Part shown: positions 17,533 through 28,358 of the stretch, piece by piece | Numbering within the stretch: position 1 is the first letter of the stretch | Layout of the letters: every line of letters begins with the position of its first letter | From: Apirhabdus apintestini | Lineage (GTDB): Bacteria; Pseudomonadota; Gammaproteobacteria; Enterobacterales; Enterobacteriaceae | Reading direction: 5' to 3' | Assembly (NCBI GenBank): GCA_033977085.1 | Contig: CP138906.1 | Coordinates: 2,976,001 to 3,040,000 of the forward strand | Length of the DNA stretch: 64,000 nt | Notes under the pieces: generated by a model | Databases searched by the model: none | What the model was told of the DNA's origin: nothing | The model's input: the letters and a program-made list of their open reading frames with translations, nothing else | Translations under genes and position numbers: made by a program

Positions 17533-19243
17533 CTACGCCCAAAAATCGCTGGCAGGATCGACGACCGGGCGAATAATACCCGCTCGCACCGTATAATCGC
17601 CTAATCCCTCGCCGTCTTGTCGATCCTGCGCCCAGCGGCTAATCAGCTCATCCATAATTTTAATAATTTCCGGCTCGGTGATGTTCTCACGGTACATTCG
17701 CGGAATGCGCGTGCCGCTCCGGTTGCCGCCTAAATACAGGTTGTAGCGCCCCGGCGCTTTACCCACCAGCCCCACTTCCGCCAGCAGCGCGCGGCCGCAG
17801 CCGTTCGGGCAGCCGGTCACCCGCAGAACAATATGCTCGTCGCGCATGCGATGGGCGGCCATTAGGCCATCGATTTTGTCGATAAAGGACGGCAGAAAGC
17901 GTTCGGCTTCCGCCATCGCCAGCGGACAGGTGGGGAATGACACGCAGGCCATCGCGTTTTCGCGCTGAGGCGTCACCGCATTCATTAGCCCGTGTTCCTG
18001 CGCCAGCTTTTCAATGTTCAGCTTCTGGCTCTCCGGCACGCCCGCCACAATCAGGTTTTGGTTAGCCGTCAGGCGAAACTCACCGCCGTGAATTTGCGCA
18101 ATCTTGAGCAGCCCGGTTTTTAACGGCCGGCCCGGGTAATCCAAAATACGCCCATTCTCAATAAATAGCGTCAAATGCCAGCGGTCATCGATGCCTTTTA
18201 CCCAGCCGATGCGATCGCCGCGCCCGGTAAATTCATACGGGCGAACAGGCGCGAAGCGTAACCCGGCCCGGCGCTCCACTTCAGCCTTGAACGCGTCAAC
18301 GCCCACCCGCTCCAGGGTATATTTAGTTTTCGCGTTTTTACGATCGGTACGGTTGCCCCAGTCGCGCTGAGTGGTCACCACCGCTTCCGCTACCGCAAGA
18401 GTGTGCTCCAGCGGTAGATAACCGAACTCACTGGCAGTGCAGGAATAGGTTTTTTATTGCCGTGTTCGAAGGAAAGCCCGCCGCCGACCAGTAAATTAAA
18501 CCCCACCAGCCGGCCGTTTTGTGCAACCGCGACAAAGTTCATGTCATTGGCGTGCAGGTCGACATCGTTTTGCGGCGGGATAACCACGGTGGTTTTGAAT
18601 TTACGCGGCAAATAGGTCTGGCCGAGGATCGGCTCCTCGTCCGTGGTGGCAATTTTTTCTCCGTCGAGCCAAACCTCCGCATAAGCGCGGGTGCGCGGCA
18701 GCAGGTGCTCAGAGATTTTTTCGCCCACGCATAGGCCTGCGCGTGCAGTTCAGACTCATAAGGGTTTGAGGTGCACAGCACATTACGGTTCACGTCGTTC
18801 GCGGTCGCCAGCGAATCCAGCCCGACCGAATGCAGCATCTGATGCGCCGACTTCAGATGCTTTTTCAGAATACCGTGGAACTGGAAAGTCTGACGGTTAG
18901 TGAGTCTGATGCTGCCATAGAGCGTATTTTCAGCGGCGAAGCGGTCGATTGCCTGCCACTGTGCCGGCGTTATCACACCGCCGGGCAGGCGGCAGCGCAG
19001 CATCATCGCATGGCGCGGCTCCAGCTTTTGCTGGGCGCGCGCGGCGCGGATATCCCTGTCGTCCTGCTGATACATGCCGTGAAAGCGGATCAGCAGAAAG
19101 TTATCACCGTTGAATCCACCGGTCAGGCCATCGTGCAAATCTTCCTCAATGGTGCCGCGCAAATAGTTGCTTTCAAGCTTCATGCGTTCGGCATCGGCTA
19201 ACTTACCGTCGACCACTAAAGGGCCTGGATGTTTGTCGCTCAT
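17533..19243 (-). CDS. cysI: Sulfite reductase hemoprotein CysI, two frame breaks
   Basis: Siroheme/4Fe-4S beta subunit that reduces sulfite to sulfide. The start MSDKHPGPLVVDGKLADAER overlaps the cysJ stop. Substrate and siroheme residues appear in SIRLTNRQTFQFHGILKKH, and the cluster-binding cysteines in CVSFPTCPLAMAEAERFLPS and RVTGCPNGCGRALLAEVGL. Indels near 18733 (AWAKK to ISEHLLPRTR) and near 18440 (GNKK onward to the VVTTQRDWGNRTDRKNAKTK segment) break the frame; two added bases give 570 codons, the E. coli length. Confidence 0.95.
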
Positions 19244-21047
19244 TAGTAGACATCTCGCTGATAGCGGCGCTCAATGCGCAGCTCGCTTAAATATTCATCC
19301 GCCGCATCACGGTCCATGTCGCCAAAATCTGCAATCACGTCCAGCAGCGCCTGTTCCACGTCTTTCGCCATACGGGCAGCGTCGCCGCACACGTAAATAT
19401 GCGCGCCGTCACCGAGCCAGCGCCAGATTTCCGCGCCCTGCTCGCGTAATTTATCCTGTACGTAGATTTTTTGCCGCTCGTCGCGGGACCAGGCAAGGTC
19501 AATTCGGCTGAGTAGTCCTTCTTTGTAGTAGCGCTGCCATTCCACCTGATACAGAAAATCTTCAGTAAAGTGCGGGTTGCCGAAAAATAGCCAGTTTTTA
19601 CCCGTTGCACCTTCTGCCGCACGCTGCTGCATAAAAGCCCGAAACGGCGCAATGCCGGTGCCGGGGCCAATCATGATAATTGGCGTCTCCGGGCTGGCGG
19701 GCAGGCGAAAACGATCGTTATGCTCGATAAATATGCGAACTTCACCGTCTTCTTCAAGCCTGTCGGCAAGGAAACCGGATGCGCCGCCCGAGCGCGCCCG
19801 ACCTTCGATGTGATAGCGCACGGCGCCGACGGTGATATGCACTTCGTTACCGACTTCCGCCTGCGCAGAGGCGATGGAGTACAGGCGCGGCGTAAGCGGG
19901 CGCAATAGTTCAGTCAGCGCCTGAGCGTCTATTTGCGCCGGAGAGAAACGTACCATATCGACAATCGGCGTGGCGGCCGCATAGCGCTGCAGCTTATCGC
20001 TATCCCCCACCAGCGGCAGTAGCGCTTCGCTGCGGGTCAGCGTGGCGTAGTTTTCCACTATACCGGCGGTGTTTACCGTGAGTTCAAAGCGCCGCTGCAG
20101 GGCTTCGGCCAGCGGCAGCGTTTGCCCGCCGACACTCACCGCGTCGTCTCCGTTGAGCCACAGTAGCCCGATTAACTCCTGCACCAGCGCCGGGTCGTTT
20201 TGATACCAGACGCCAAGCGCATCCCCGGCTGATAGCGCAGACCGGAATCCCCCAACTCAATTTCAATATGGCGCACGTCTTTCTCAGAATCACGCCCGGT
20301 TATTTTTTGATTCAGCGCCAGCGTCGCCGTCAGCGGCGCCTGTTTGCTGTAAGGGCTGGAATGTACCTCATTCACCGCGCCGGTTACCGCAGCCCCGGAG
20401 GTAGGCGGCTCTCCCTGCGCCACGCGTGACGCCAGCGCCGCAGCAACCCGCGCGCGCCAGGCATCGGCGGCGGCCTGATAGTCCACGTCGGCATCCACGC
20501 GGTCTAACAAGCGCTCCGCGCCCGGCTCCGCCAGCCGGGCATCCAGCGCTTTCCCGGCCTGGCAGAAGAATTCATAGGAACTATCGCCGAGGCCAAACAC
20601 CGCGAACGCGGTGCTATCCAGGCGCGGCGCTTTTTTCGAAAACAGATATTTATGCAGCGCTACCGCTTCTTCCGCGGGTTCGCCTTCTCCCTGGGTTGAG
20701 GCCACAACAATCAGCCACTGCTCCGCAGCGATAGTCTTAAATTTATACTCTCCGGCGTTGACCAGGTTAACCGTCAGTTTCGCTGCCAGCAGATCATCGC
20801 GCAGGGATTCAGCAACGCGCCTTGCATTCCCGGTTTGGGAAGCGGAGATAAGCGTAATCGCCGGTGCGCCGTGAGTCACCTGCGGCACGGCGCTGGACGC
20901 ACCGGGCTGAGCGTTCAGCGCGCCCCAGCAATAGCCTGCCACCCACGCTAACTGCGTGGGCGAAAGATCGGACGTCGCCGCCTGCAGCCGCGCGAGCTGC
21001 TCCGGGGTGAGCGGCAGCGCCGGCGTAAAAGGAGCCTGTGTTGTCAT
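19243..21047 (-). CDS. cysJ: Sulfite reductase flavoprotein CysJ, one frame break
   Basis: FMN/FAD alpha subunit passing electrons from NADPH to CysI. N-terminal MTTQAPFTPALPLTPEQLAR, flavodoxin domain (ISASQTGNARRVAESLRDDL, STQGEGEPAEEAVALH, FGLGDSSYEFFCQ), then FAD- and NADPH-binding parts (GPGTGIAPFRAFMQQRA, YVCGDAARMAKDVEQALLDV) and the terminal YLSELRIERRYQRDVY. An indel near 20178 splits it. Start ATG 21047 follows GAGG. First gene of cysJIH; transcription normally needs CysB. Confidence 0.95.
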
Positions 21048-21673
21048 GCGTTATTTTTTCCTCAACCTGCAACCACCCAAACGCGGATTTCCGGCTCTGG
21101 CAATCCGATAATCCGTAAATAGATGCCAATAGCGCAGGCGATCGTTTCAGGGTAAACCGACGGCCAGAGAGCCTTAATCGCGGCTTACGTTCAGGTCTGC
21201 ACCGGGTTTTAACATCAGGGGATAAGGTAACTCAGTGAAAGAATGCGTATGAAAGAAAGGATGGCAATAACAAATAACTAAATGCGCTAACCGCTTTTAT
21301 AGGTACTGAATATCGCTGAAAGCGGTTATCTATGTTGCTGATTATTAATTAGAAATTCAGATAGCATCGGGCAGGAAATAACTGAAGGGCAAAATTCTCG
21401 CACGCTGTGAAGCGGCATTATTTTATTACCGCCGCTGCGTACCCTTTGGATGCCTAATCGGAGACCGCTGTCAGGGAGCGTGCTGACTGAGGGGAGCCGC
21501 GAAGTCTATTTCCTGATACGGCATCGATACTGGCAAGAATAAAATGAGTCAATATAAGTAAAATAGGGATAACCCAAAGGCAGCGCTCTGGAATAGCTAC
21601 GAGCGGCTAACTCGGTATAAACCGGGCCGCTCATCAATTGTGGGTTAACATAGCTGACGATTATGCGTGAAGG
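21048..21673. other. Intergenic region cysJ to doxX-like gene
   Basis: About 625 bp without a gene. The right-hand part, upstream of cysJ on the minus strand, should contain the CysB-dependent promoter, but no unambiguous CysB box is visible. A partial inverted repeat (GAGCGGC ... GCCGCTC, 21601-21632) lies just past the doxX-like stop and could be its terminator, though it lacks a T run. Nothing else is recognisable. Confidence 0.4.
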
Positions 21674-22147
21674 CTAGTAACTGGCGATAAAACGGGAGCT
21701 GATAGCCCTATCCAGGCCCCACGGCCCGCAGCCTTGTATAATCAGCATAATACAAATAAGGATATAAGACGGCTCGGGTAAATAAAACAGCCAGCTATAC
21801 CAGGTCAGTATATTCAGGCCGCCCGGTATATGGTGCAAACCCACGGTAAATAGCGCTACAGTGTTGATAATAATGAGCACCAGCGCACCTGGTCGGGTCA
21901 GAAACCCTACGGCGACCAGCAAACCGCACAGCATTTCGCACAAAGCCACAAATACAGCCATAAACGTTGGGAAAAATATGCCAGCCTGAATCATAGTTTC
22001 CAGCATCAACGCCTGGTTTTCAGGCACAAACACTTTATTAAAACCTGAAGCGAAAAAGAATAAACCCAGAGCAATGCGCATTAACGTCAGCGGTAAATAT
22101 TTAGCGTTTCCCGGCGAGTTAAGCAGAGGTCACAGGATCTTCGGCAT
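21674..22147 (-). CDS. DoxX-family membrane protein, in-frame TGA at codon 6 of the likely start
   Basis: Small integral membrane protein of the DoxX/DoxD family (four predicted helices: ALGLFFFASGFNKVFV, FMAVFVALCEMLCGLLVAVG, ALVLIIINTVALFTVG, LPEPSYILICIMLIIQ). Members have poorly defined, often redox-linked roles. The best start is ATG 22147 with GGAG nine bases upstream, but its sixth codon is TGA. The first in-frame ATG after that, 22081, lacks a ribosome site. So this is either a base error or a nonsense mutation. It is not part of the canonical E. coli cysJ-queD interval. Confidence 0.75.
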
Positions 22148-22783
22148 AATGACTCCGAATTTATTAAAGAATACGCCATCATAAGTTCTGCCAAAGTGGC
22201 AGTCCAGCCGCAAATAGAACCACTTTGTAGCCAGGCAGAATAAGCAGCCAGTTTAAACCAGCTTTAACATATTTATGTAATATAATGATTTTTAACTTAA
22301 TCAATAATATATGCTCCAGTGTATTCTCCTAAAAAGCTCCAATTTATAGGCTTCCAATCACCGGTCTCAACGCCGGCTAATTTTAAAAACGCTGGACATC
22401 GCTTAAATAAACCCGATGGCACTATTCTTTAAAGTATCCCCGCCGGGTTTAATTAAATGGCAGCACGTTGTTATTTATTAAGGCAGAACGCATATATTTC
22501 ACTTGCCTGATATTTCGGGGATAGCAATCCCCCTTACTGGCAGCTATGAAAATAACGATTTGCAGGAAGTGACTAATAGATTACAAAAATCGCCTTTCCT
22601 GCAGACCAGAACTTCGCTTATCGCAGCCGCATAACACCGCCGCAACCGCCGGCTTTAGCCTACCCGACAACGATGCAGCCAGCGTCGCCGCGTGAAATTT
22701 CGGGCTTTAATTAATGCTAAAAAACGTTAATTCCTGTACCCTACGCCGGTTTTTTGCCATTTTTGCCACTCTGCGAGTCTGTT
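22148..22783. other. Intergenic region upstream of queD
   Basis: About 635 AT-rich bases with no convincing open frame or RNA. The right end holds the queD promoter; AT-rich hexamers abound but no specific site is assigned. A direct test would be comparison with the same interval in relatives lacking the doxX-like gene. Confidence 0.4.
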
Positions 22784-23145
22784 ATGCCAACCGTACTGTT
22801 TAAAGATTTCACTTTCGAAGCTGCTCACCGTCTGCCGCACGTGCCGGAAGGCCATAAATGCGGGCGCCTGCACGGTCACTCTTTTATGGTGCGCCTGGAA
22901 ATTACCGGGAGGTCGACCCGCATACCGGCTGGGTGATGGACTTTGCAGAGTTGAAAGCCGCGTTTAAACCCACGCTGGATAGCCTCGATCATTACTATTT
23001 GAACGACATCCCCGGGCTGGAAAATCCTACCAGCGAAGTACTGGCGCACTGGATTTGGCAGCAAATGAAACCCAATTTACCTCTGCTGAGCGCCGTGCTG
23101 GTAAAAGAAACCTGCACCGCAGGCTGCGTCTACCGCGGCGACTAA
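22784..23145 (+). CDS. queD: 6-carboxy-5,6,7,8-tetrahydropterin synthase QueD, one frame break
   Basis: Makes the precursor of preQ0 for queuosine in tRNA. Starts MPTVLFKDFTFEAAHRLPHV at 22784. Zinc histidines lie in AAHRLP and GRLHGHSF; catalytic Cys in GHKCGRLHG. The frame breaks near 22908: GGG where GGGG restores LEITGEVDPHTGWVMDFAEL. It continues through LDHYYLNDIPGLENPTSEVL to VKETCTAGCVYRGD at 23145. Restored length is 120 aa, like E. coli QueD. Two other queuosine genes, queE and queF, are also in this window. Confidence 0.95.
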
Positions 23146-23225
23146 TTCCCGCCTTTGCGGCAGGCATCAAACTCCCCTTTAAACCGCCATGTTAGGGTTG
23201 TGCCCTCAGGAAGAGAGGAGCACAG

Positions 23226-24492
23226 ATGGCGGACGACTACGACGTAATTATTATCGGCGCCGGGGTTGCAGGCAGCGCCTGCGCCCTGCTCTGCGCCCGC
23301 GCCGGGCTTTCGGTACTGCTTATCGAGCGCGGCGAGCAGCCCGGCAGTAAAAACCTCTCCGGCGGCAGGCTTTACGGCTACGCGCTGGCGGACATCGTTC
23401 CCGATTTTCAAACCAGCGCTCCGCTGGAGCGGCACATTACCCGCGAGAACTTCTCCCTGCTCACCGCCGATGGTGATACTACGCTAAGCGGCAACCACCC
23501 GGTGAACGAGTCGTGGAGCGTGCTGCGCGCCCGGTTCGATCCTGGCTGGCGGCCCGGGCCGAAGCGGCGGGAGCGCAGCTACTGTGCGGCGTGACGGCTG
23601 AGCGCTTGCATCAGCAGGGAGCGCGCATCGCGGGCGTAGTCTGCGAAGGCGAAGCGCTGACGGCACGGGTAGTGGTGCTGGCGGAAGGGGCAAACAGCGA
23701 ACTGGCGGAACGCAGCGGGCTGCGCCCGGCACCGGCGCTGGAAAGTATGGCGCTGGGTATTAAAGAGACGCTCGCGCTCGATCCGGCGCTTATGCAGGCG
23801 CGCTTTCGGCTGGAAGAAAATGGCGGCCTCGCCTGGCTGTTCAGCGGGCATCTGTTCGGCAGCCAACCCGGCGGCGCTTTCTTATATACCAACCGGCATA
23901 CGCTGTCGCTGGGGGTTGTCGCGCCGCTCTCTTCGCTGCGCGACGGCCCGGCGGCGGCGGCGACTTTGCTAGGCGCCCTAAAAATCATCCGTCGGTGCGC
24001 CCGCTGGTGCACGGCGCAGAGACGCTGGAGTACGGCGCACATCTGGTGCCGGAAGGCGGCCTACACGCCCTGCCAGCCCGGCGCGCCGGCGCGGGCTGGC
24101 TGCTCATCGGCGACGCGCTGGGCACCTGTATTAATACCGGGCTGACGGTGCGCGGCATGGATATGGCGTTACTGAACGCGCAGGCGGCGGCAGAAACGGT
24201 CATCGCCCATATCCGCGGCCCGGCTTCGTCACTGCCCGCACTTTACGCCAGCGCGCTGGAAGGCAGCCCGCTGTGGCAGCAGCTCCGGCGCTATCGCCAT
24301 CATCCTGCGCTGCTGCAAAGCAGCGTCTGGTATCAGCAGGCGCCGGTTTTCTGTCGGGATGTGCTGGCCGAGATGAGCCGCGCCGACGCGCAAGTTTCTC
24401 CGTCCCTTTGGCGAACGCTGCTGCGCCACGGCCACCGCGCGGGCTTACGGCGGCTGTCGGCTACTTTACTAAGGAGCTTGAAATGTCTGTAA
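23226..24492 (+). CDS. ygcN: FixC-like FAD-dependent oxidoreductase YgcN, two frame breaks
   Basis: Member of the electron-transfer-flavoprotein:quinone oxidoreductase (FixC) family. Starts MADDYDVIIIGAGVAGSACA with the dinucleotide-binding GxGxxG; GSKNLSGGRLYGYAL and the C-terminal GLTVRGMDMALLNAQAAAE are typical. Indels near 23540 and 23980 break the frame. Forms a unit with ygcO (overlapping end) and, on the opposite strand, ygcQR, so the cluster resembles a FixABCX electron pathway feeding a quinone from an unidentified dehydrogenase (probably ygcU or ygcW). The physiological substrate is unknown. Confidence 0.88.
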
Positions 24493-24754
24493 ATGAAAGC
24501 CTCGCCCGCAATAGTTACGCTGCGGCGGGGCAGTCGCATATTGTATTGGCGGAAAACATCAGTGAGGCGCAGTTCGCACTGCTGGAAAAGTCTGCCCCGC
24601 CGGGCTGTTTCAGCGCAACGCGGCGGGCGTGGCGATGATAAACTATCGCGGCTGTCTGGAGTGCGGCTGCTGTCGAGTGATTGCGGGCTCTTCAACGCTA
24701 AAACAGTGGCGCTATCCGGCATCGGGTTGCGGAATAGCGCTGCGCTTTGGTTAA
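24483..24754 (+). CDS. ygcO: FixX-like ferredoxin YgcO, one frame break
   Basis: Small ferredoxin-like partner of YgcN. ATG 24483 follows AAGGAGCTTGAA. The N-terminal part (MSVNESLARNSYAAAGQSHI) shifts near 24594, where one more A in GAAAAG restores EKVCPAGLFQRNAAGVAMIN and then YRGCLECGCCRVIAGSSTLK, which carries the iron-sulfur cysteines. The restored stop is TAA 24752-24754, giving 90 aa. It overlaps the ygcN end by 10 bases. Confidence 0.87.
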
Positions 24755-24773
24755 TTAACGTAAGGATCTCTGC

Positions 24774-25352
24774 GTGACGCTACTTCGCCTGTTGAGACAA
24801 CATCCCATTATTGCTGCCGTAAAAGATAACGCCAGCCTGCAGCTTGCTATTGATTCCGAGTGCCAGTTTATTTCGGTGCTGTATGGCAATATCTGTACCA
24901 TCAGCGCGATAGTCCAAAAAATTAAACAGGCCGGAAAGATAGCCTTTATTCATGTCGATTTGCTGGAAGGCGCATCAAACAAAGAAGTGGTGATCCAGTT
25001 TCTTAAGCTGGTGACCAATGCCGATGGGATAATCAGTACTAAAGCCAGCATGCTGAAGGCCGCCCGCGCCGAAGGCTATTTTTGCATTCATCGGATCTTT
25101 CTCGTGGATTCCATCTCTTTTCACAATATCGACAAGCAGGTCGCCCAGTCGAACGCCGACTGTATCGAGATCCTGCCGGGCTGTATGCCGAAGGTTCTGA
25201 GCTGGGTAACGGAGAAGGTGCGCCAGCCGCTGATCGCCGGCGGGCTGGTCTGCGATGAAGAAGATGCCCGCAATGCTCTGGCCGCAGGCGTCGCCGCGCT
25301 CTCTACCACCAATACGGATGTCTGGGCGCTGGCAAAGAATCTCAATCGCTAA
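24774..25352 (+). CDS. ygcP: GlpP-family (glycerol-3-phosphate-responsive) antiterminator YgcP
   Basis: Intact 192-residue protein of the G3P antiterminator family (TIM-barrel-like; relatives such as Bacillus GlpP bind leader RNA and prevent termination). Visible family segments: HPIIAAVKDNASLQLAIDSE, AFIHVDLLEGASNKEVVIQF, GIISTKASMLKAARAEGYF, CIEILPGCMPKVLSWV and LIAGGLVCDEEDARNALAAG. No target is established for the enterobacterial protein. The two terminator hairpins just before ygcW and yqcE in this window are candidate targets (inference). Its end overlaps the converging ygcQ by 11 bases. Confidence 0.9.
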   Translation: MTLLRLLRQHPIIAAVKDNASLQLAIDSECQFISVLYGNICTISAIVQKIKQAGKIAFIHVDLLEGASNKEVVIQFLKLVTNADGIISTKASMLKAARAEGYFCIHRIFLVDSISFHNIDKQVAQSNADCIEILPGCMPKVLSWVTEKVRQPLIAGGLVCDEEDARNALAAGVAALSTTNTDVWALAKNLNR

Positions 25353-26189
25353 CGCTGCGGCATGCCGCCAGCGCCTGCAGCACCTCTTCCGCATCCCCTA
25401 CAATTCCCACATCCGCAGCGGCGAACACCGGCGCTGCGGGATCGGTATTAATCGCCACGATAAACTCGCTTTGATTCACTCCGGCCATAAACGCCGCCGC
25501 ACCGGAAGCGCCGGCGATAATACAGACGGCCGGTGCCACTGCCTGGCCGGAAACGCCCAGCATACGCTGCTCGTCGCAGCCTCCGCACATTATCCGCTGG
25601 CGGGTAAACCCGAGTTCAGCCTTCAACGCGTGCGCCAGTTCGGTGAATACAGGCGCACTGGCCCCCTGCCCGGTAGCCAGCACGGCGCGTGCAGATTGTA
25701 ATGGATGCATAGGTCGTTCAAGACACTGCGGCGGCGAAAGCGCGGCGCGCAGCGGGTGCGGTACGACATTTTCTTCGCTCTCCGGCATTAGCGGATATGC
25801 CGCATGCACGGTGGCATCTCGCGCCACAGAGATACACAGCGGCAGCGAACTGTAGGCCAGCATCGCCGTCAGCGCACTGCCATAAGCCGCCTTCACTAGG
25901 GTTTTATCCGCCACGCTGCACTGGCTGACGCGGCACGCGGCGCTGCCCTGCAGCCGCCAGGCGAGGCGGGTTGCCAGTTCATCGCCCTGCGGCGAACCGG
26001 GGAACAGCAGTAGCGTAGCCGGTTGCTGTTGGCATAGCGCCTCAAGCGGTGCCAGCAGCTGCTCCGCCATGAAAAAGCGCCAGATACCCGCCACAGTATC
26101 TGCGGTTGATTCTCCAGCCGATTATTGGCCAGGAAGGCGGCAAGCTCCCGTTCATCGCCCGGCTGCAAAACAATCATTGCGATGGTCAT
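25342..26189 (-). CDS. ygcQ: Electron-transfer flavoprotein alpha-like subunit YgcQ, one frame break
   Basis: FixB/EtfA-like protein. Starts MTIAMIVLQPGDERELAAFL at 26189, overlapping the ygcR stop (TGATG). A break near 26100 separates it from RFFMAEQLLAPLEALCQQQP onward. The FAD-binding C-terminal domain is recognisable: PAVCIIAGASGAAAFMAGVN, FIVAINTDPAAPVFAAADVG and IVGDAEEVLQALAA. With YgcR it would form an ETF heterodimer passing electrons to YgcN/YgcO. The E. coli homologue is uncharacterised. Confidence 0.88.
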
Positions 26190-26974
26190 CAGCGCATCCT
26201 CCGGCTCAGATAGGTTTCCCAGAGCCGCTGCGCGCTCTCTCGTGCGCTGTCGGCGGCGATAATCTCGCCAGCCCGCTGCGAGGCTGGCCTTGTTAGCGCC
26301 GTGCAAGAGAGCGCCGGCGCGCGGCAATCACAGAACGCAACGCGGTCAACCGTTGCATTCGCCGCCGCCAGCCTGGCGCGCATCCCCGGCACCCGCAGCG
26401 CCATTTGGCCGCGGTTTTGCACTATTAATACGGCTGACCCGCTCAGCCGCCACTGGCAGCGCTGACTAAGCGTGTCACACTGCGCCGTAAAGCCGCCCGT
26501 CTGTGGGTCTGCCTCTAACCCGGTGACGCCACCGAGGCAGGGCCAGCCGAGCATTTCCGCCAGCAGCCAGCCGGTCTGGCCGTTCTGCCCTTCACTGCTT
26601 TGGCTACCCAATAACACCAGCGAAATTGCCTCATCGTTAACCCGCTTGGCAATTTGATGGGCCACTAATGCCGGAGCAAAACGCACATCCGGCGCGCCGG
26701 TCACCAGCGAGCGGTGGGTAAACCCCAGCGCCGCTAAATGCCGCAGCAGCGGGATTGCGCGCTCGTCGCCAATCGCGATAGCGCTCAGGGACAGCAGTGG
26801 ATTATGCTCTTTTGCCTGGAGCATTAGTTCCGCCGCTCCCTGTTCATCATTTCCCATTGTCACGCGCATTAATTCCGGCGTCGGCCCGCTATTCCCCTGT
26901 GCCGCCGTCTGCCAGTCAGCCTCACTCAGCATGCCGAGATCCGGCTCGGCTTTAAATGCCAACAGAATGTTCAT
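26189..26974 (-). CDS. ygcR: Electron-transfer flavoprotein beta-like subunit YgcR
   Basis: Intact FixA/EtfB-like protein of 261 aa starting MNILLAFKAEPDLGMLSEAD at 26974 with a purine-rich AAGAGAC upstream. ETF beta features: NPLLSLSAIAIGDERAIPLL, LVLLGSQSSEGQNGQTGWLLAEMLGWPC region. The start lies inside the last codons of ygcS (23-bp overlap) and the stop overlaps ygcQ, so translational coupling ygcS-ygcR-ygcQ is likely. Partner of YgcQ; substrate pathway unknown. Confidence 0.9.
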   Translation of the reverse strand: MNILLAFKAEPDLGMLSEADWQTAAQGNSGPTPELMRVTMGNDEQGAAELMLQAKEHNPLLSLSAIAIGDERAIPLLRHLAALGFTHRSLVTGAPDVRFAPALVAHQIAKRVNDEAISLVLLGSQSSEGQNGQTGWLLAEMLGWPCLGGVTGLEADPQTGGFTAQCDTLSQRCQWRLSGSAVLIVQNRGQMALRVPGMRARLAAANATVDRVAFCDCRAPALSCTALTRPASQRAGEIIAADSARESAQRLWETYLSRRMR

Positions 26975-28304
26975 TGTCTCTTCCCTGCGCCGCTGAGCCG
27001 CCGTCGGCGGCATCAACCAGCGATAAATTTTTAGTTTCCGGCGCCCACAGCATCGACACCACCAGCCCGCCCAGCAGTACGCCAACCAGCAGCAACAGCG
27101 TGGTGCGCATGCCCCAGTTTGCCAGCGCTACCGGTAGCAGGCCGGTGCTGATTGCCGCACCCAGCCGGCTCATGGATGTCGCAAATCCGACGCCAAGCGA
27201 GCGAATATCGGTAGGAAAGCTTTCCGCTGGCAGGATGCCCACCAGGTTGCTGGCGGCGGAAATTGTCATGCTAAATAGAGTAAACAGCAGCAAAATCGCC
27301 GGTCCGTGCGCCGGTGGGGTGAACGCCAGCGCGGTAAGCGTAATCGCCAGCAGCAAAAAGCTGCCGATTAAAAATTGCCGCCGGGAGAGTAGCCGGTGAG
27401 TACCAATCCCAATACGGCGCCTACAATAAGCAGCATATTCAGTATCAGGCTGGCGGTTAGCGCATCTTCCAGACCGATGGTTTTCGCGATGGCCGGTAGC
27501 CAGGTGTAAATCACGAACCACGGCACTACCAGGCAGATAAAAACAGGCTGTTGAAGGCCGTGCGCCGCCAATAGCGGGCGGAAAACAGCGTGCTGATGCG
27601 ACGAGTGGTAGCGACAGATATTTCATCCCCCGGCAGGACATTGGCGCCGAGAAAGCGCCGCACAATATCGTGCGCCTCGCTGATACGCCCCTGACGCATT
27701 AGCCAGCGCGGCGACTGCGGGGTACCAAGCCTCATAAGTGTAATAATTAATGCCGGTAGCGCGGTCGAGGCTAGCAGCCAGCGCCATGCACCGGGCGCGC
27801 TTTCAATCCACGCATGGCCGGCGACGCTCGCCAGCACGTAGCCGATGGTCCAGACCACGCTGAACATCCCAAGCAGCATGCCGCGATAGCGTTTGGGGAA
27901 AACTCGGCCAGCAGCGTATGGCCAACCGAATAGTCGCCGCCCAGACCAAAGCCTATCAGGATGCGCAGCAAGATAAGCTGCTCGGGTGAGACGACAAAAA
28001 ACTGTAAAAACGAGGCCAGCGTGATGAGCATAAAACTGAAGGTAAAAATCCGCTGGCGCCCAATACGATCCGAGATCCAGCCCGGGATCAGGCTGCCGAG
28101 AAACAGGCCGAATAGCGCAGAACTGCCAATTAGCCCTTCCTAAATTGGCGTGAGCCGCATTTGCGGCTGAAGTGAAATCATGGCGTAACCGATAACCCCC
28201 AGCACATAGCCGTCGGTCAGGTGCGCGCCAAACGTCAGCCCGGCGATACGCCAGTGAAAACGGGTAAGTGGAAGGTCGTCCATACGTACCGGTGACGCGT
28301 TCAT
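26952..28304 (-). CDS. ygcS: MFS transporter YgcS, in-frame TAG plus several frame breaks
   Basis: Sugar/metabolite:proton symporter-type transporter. Starts MNASPVRMDDLPLTRFHWRI at 28304 and includes LTFGAHLTDGYVLGVIGYAM, ILIGFGLGGDYSVGHTLLAE, GVLLGGLVVSMLWAPETKN and the end DNEHSVGI, which overlaps ygcR. A TAG sits at 28140-28142 (after LTPI), and indels near 27900, 27535 and 27385 break the frame. The TAG is a substitution-type change, so a real pseudogene is possible here, though nearby errors suggest caution. Expected length is about 445 aa. Confidence 0.85.
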
Positions 28305-28358
28305 CGTTCCCTCCCTTGTACGAAGAATGGCTTCCCTGCCGGGAAGCCATTAAGACGG

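Noticed and set aside
21601..21632. GAGCGGC ... GCCGCTC hairpin as a terminator
   Set aside because: Long loop and no T run on either strand; noted only in the gap description.
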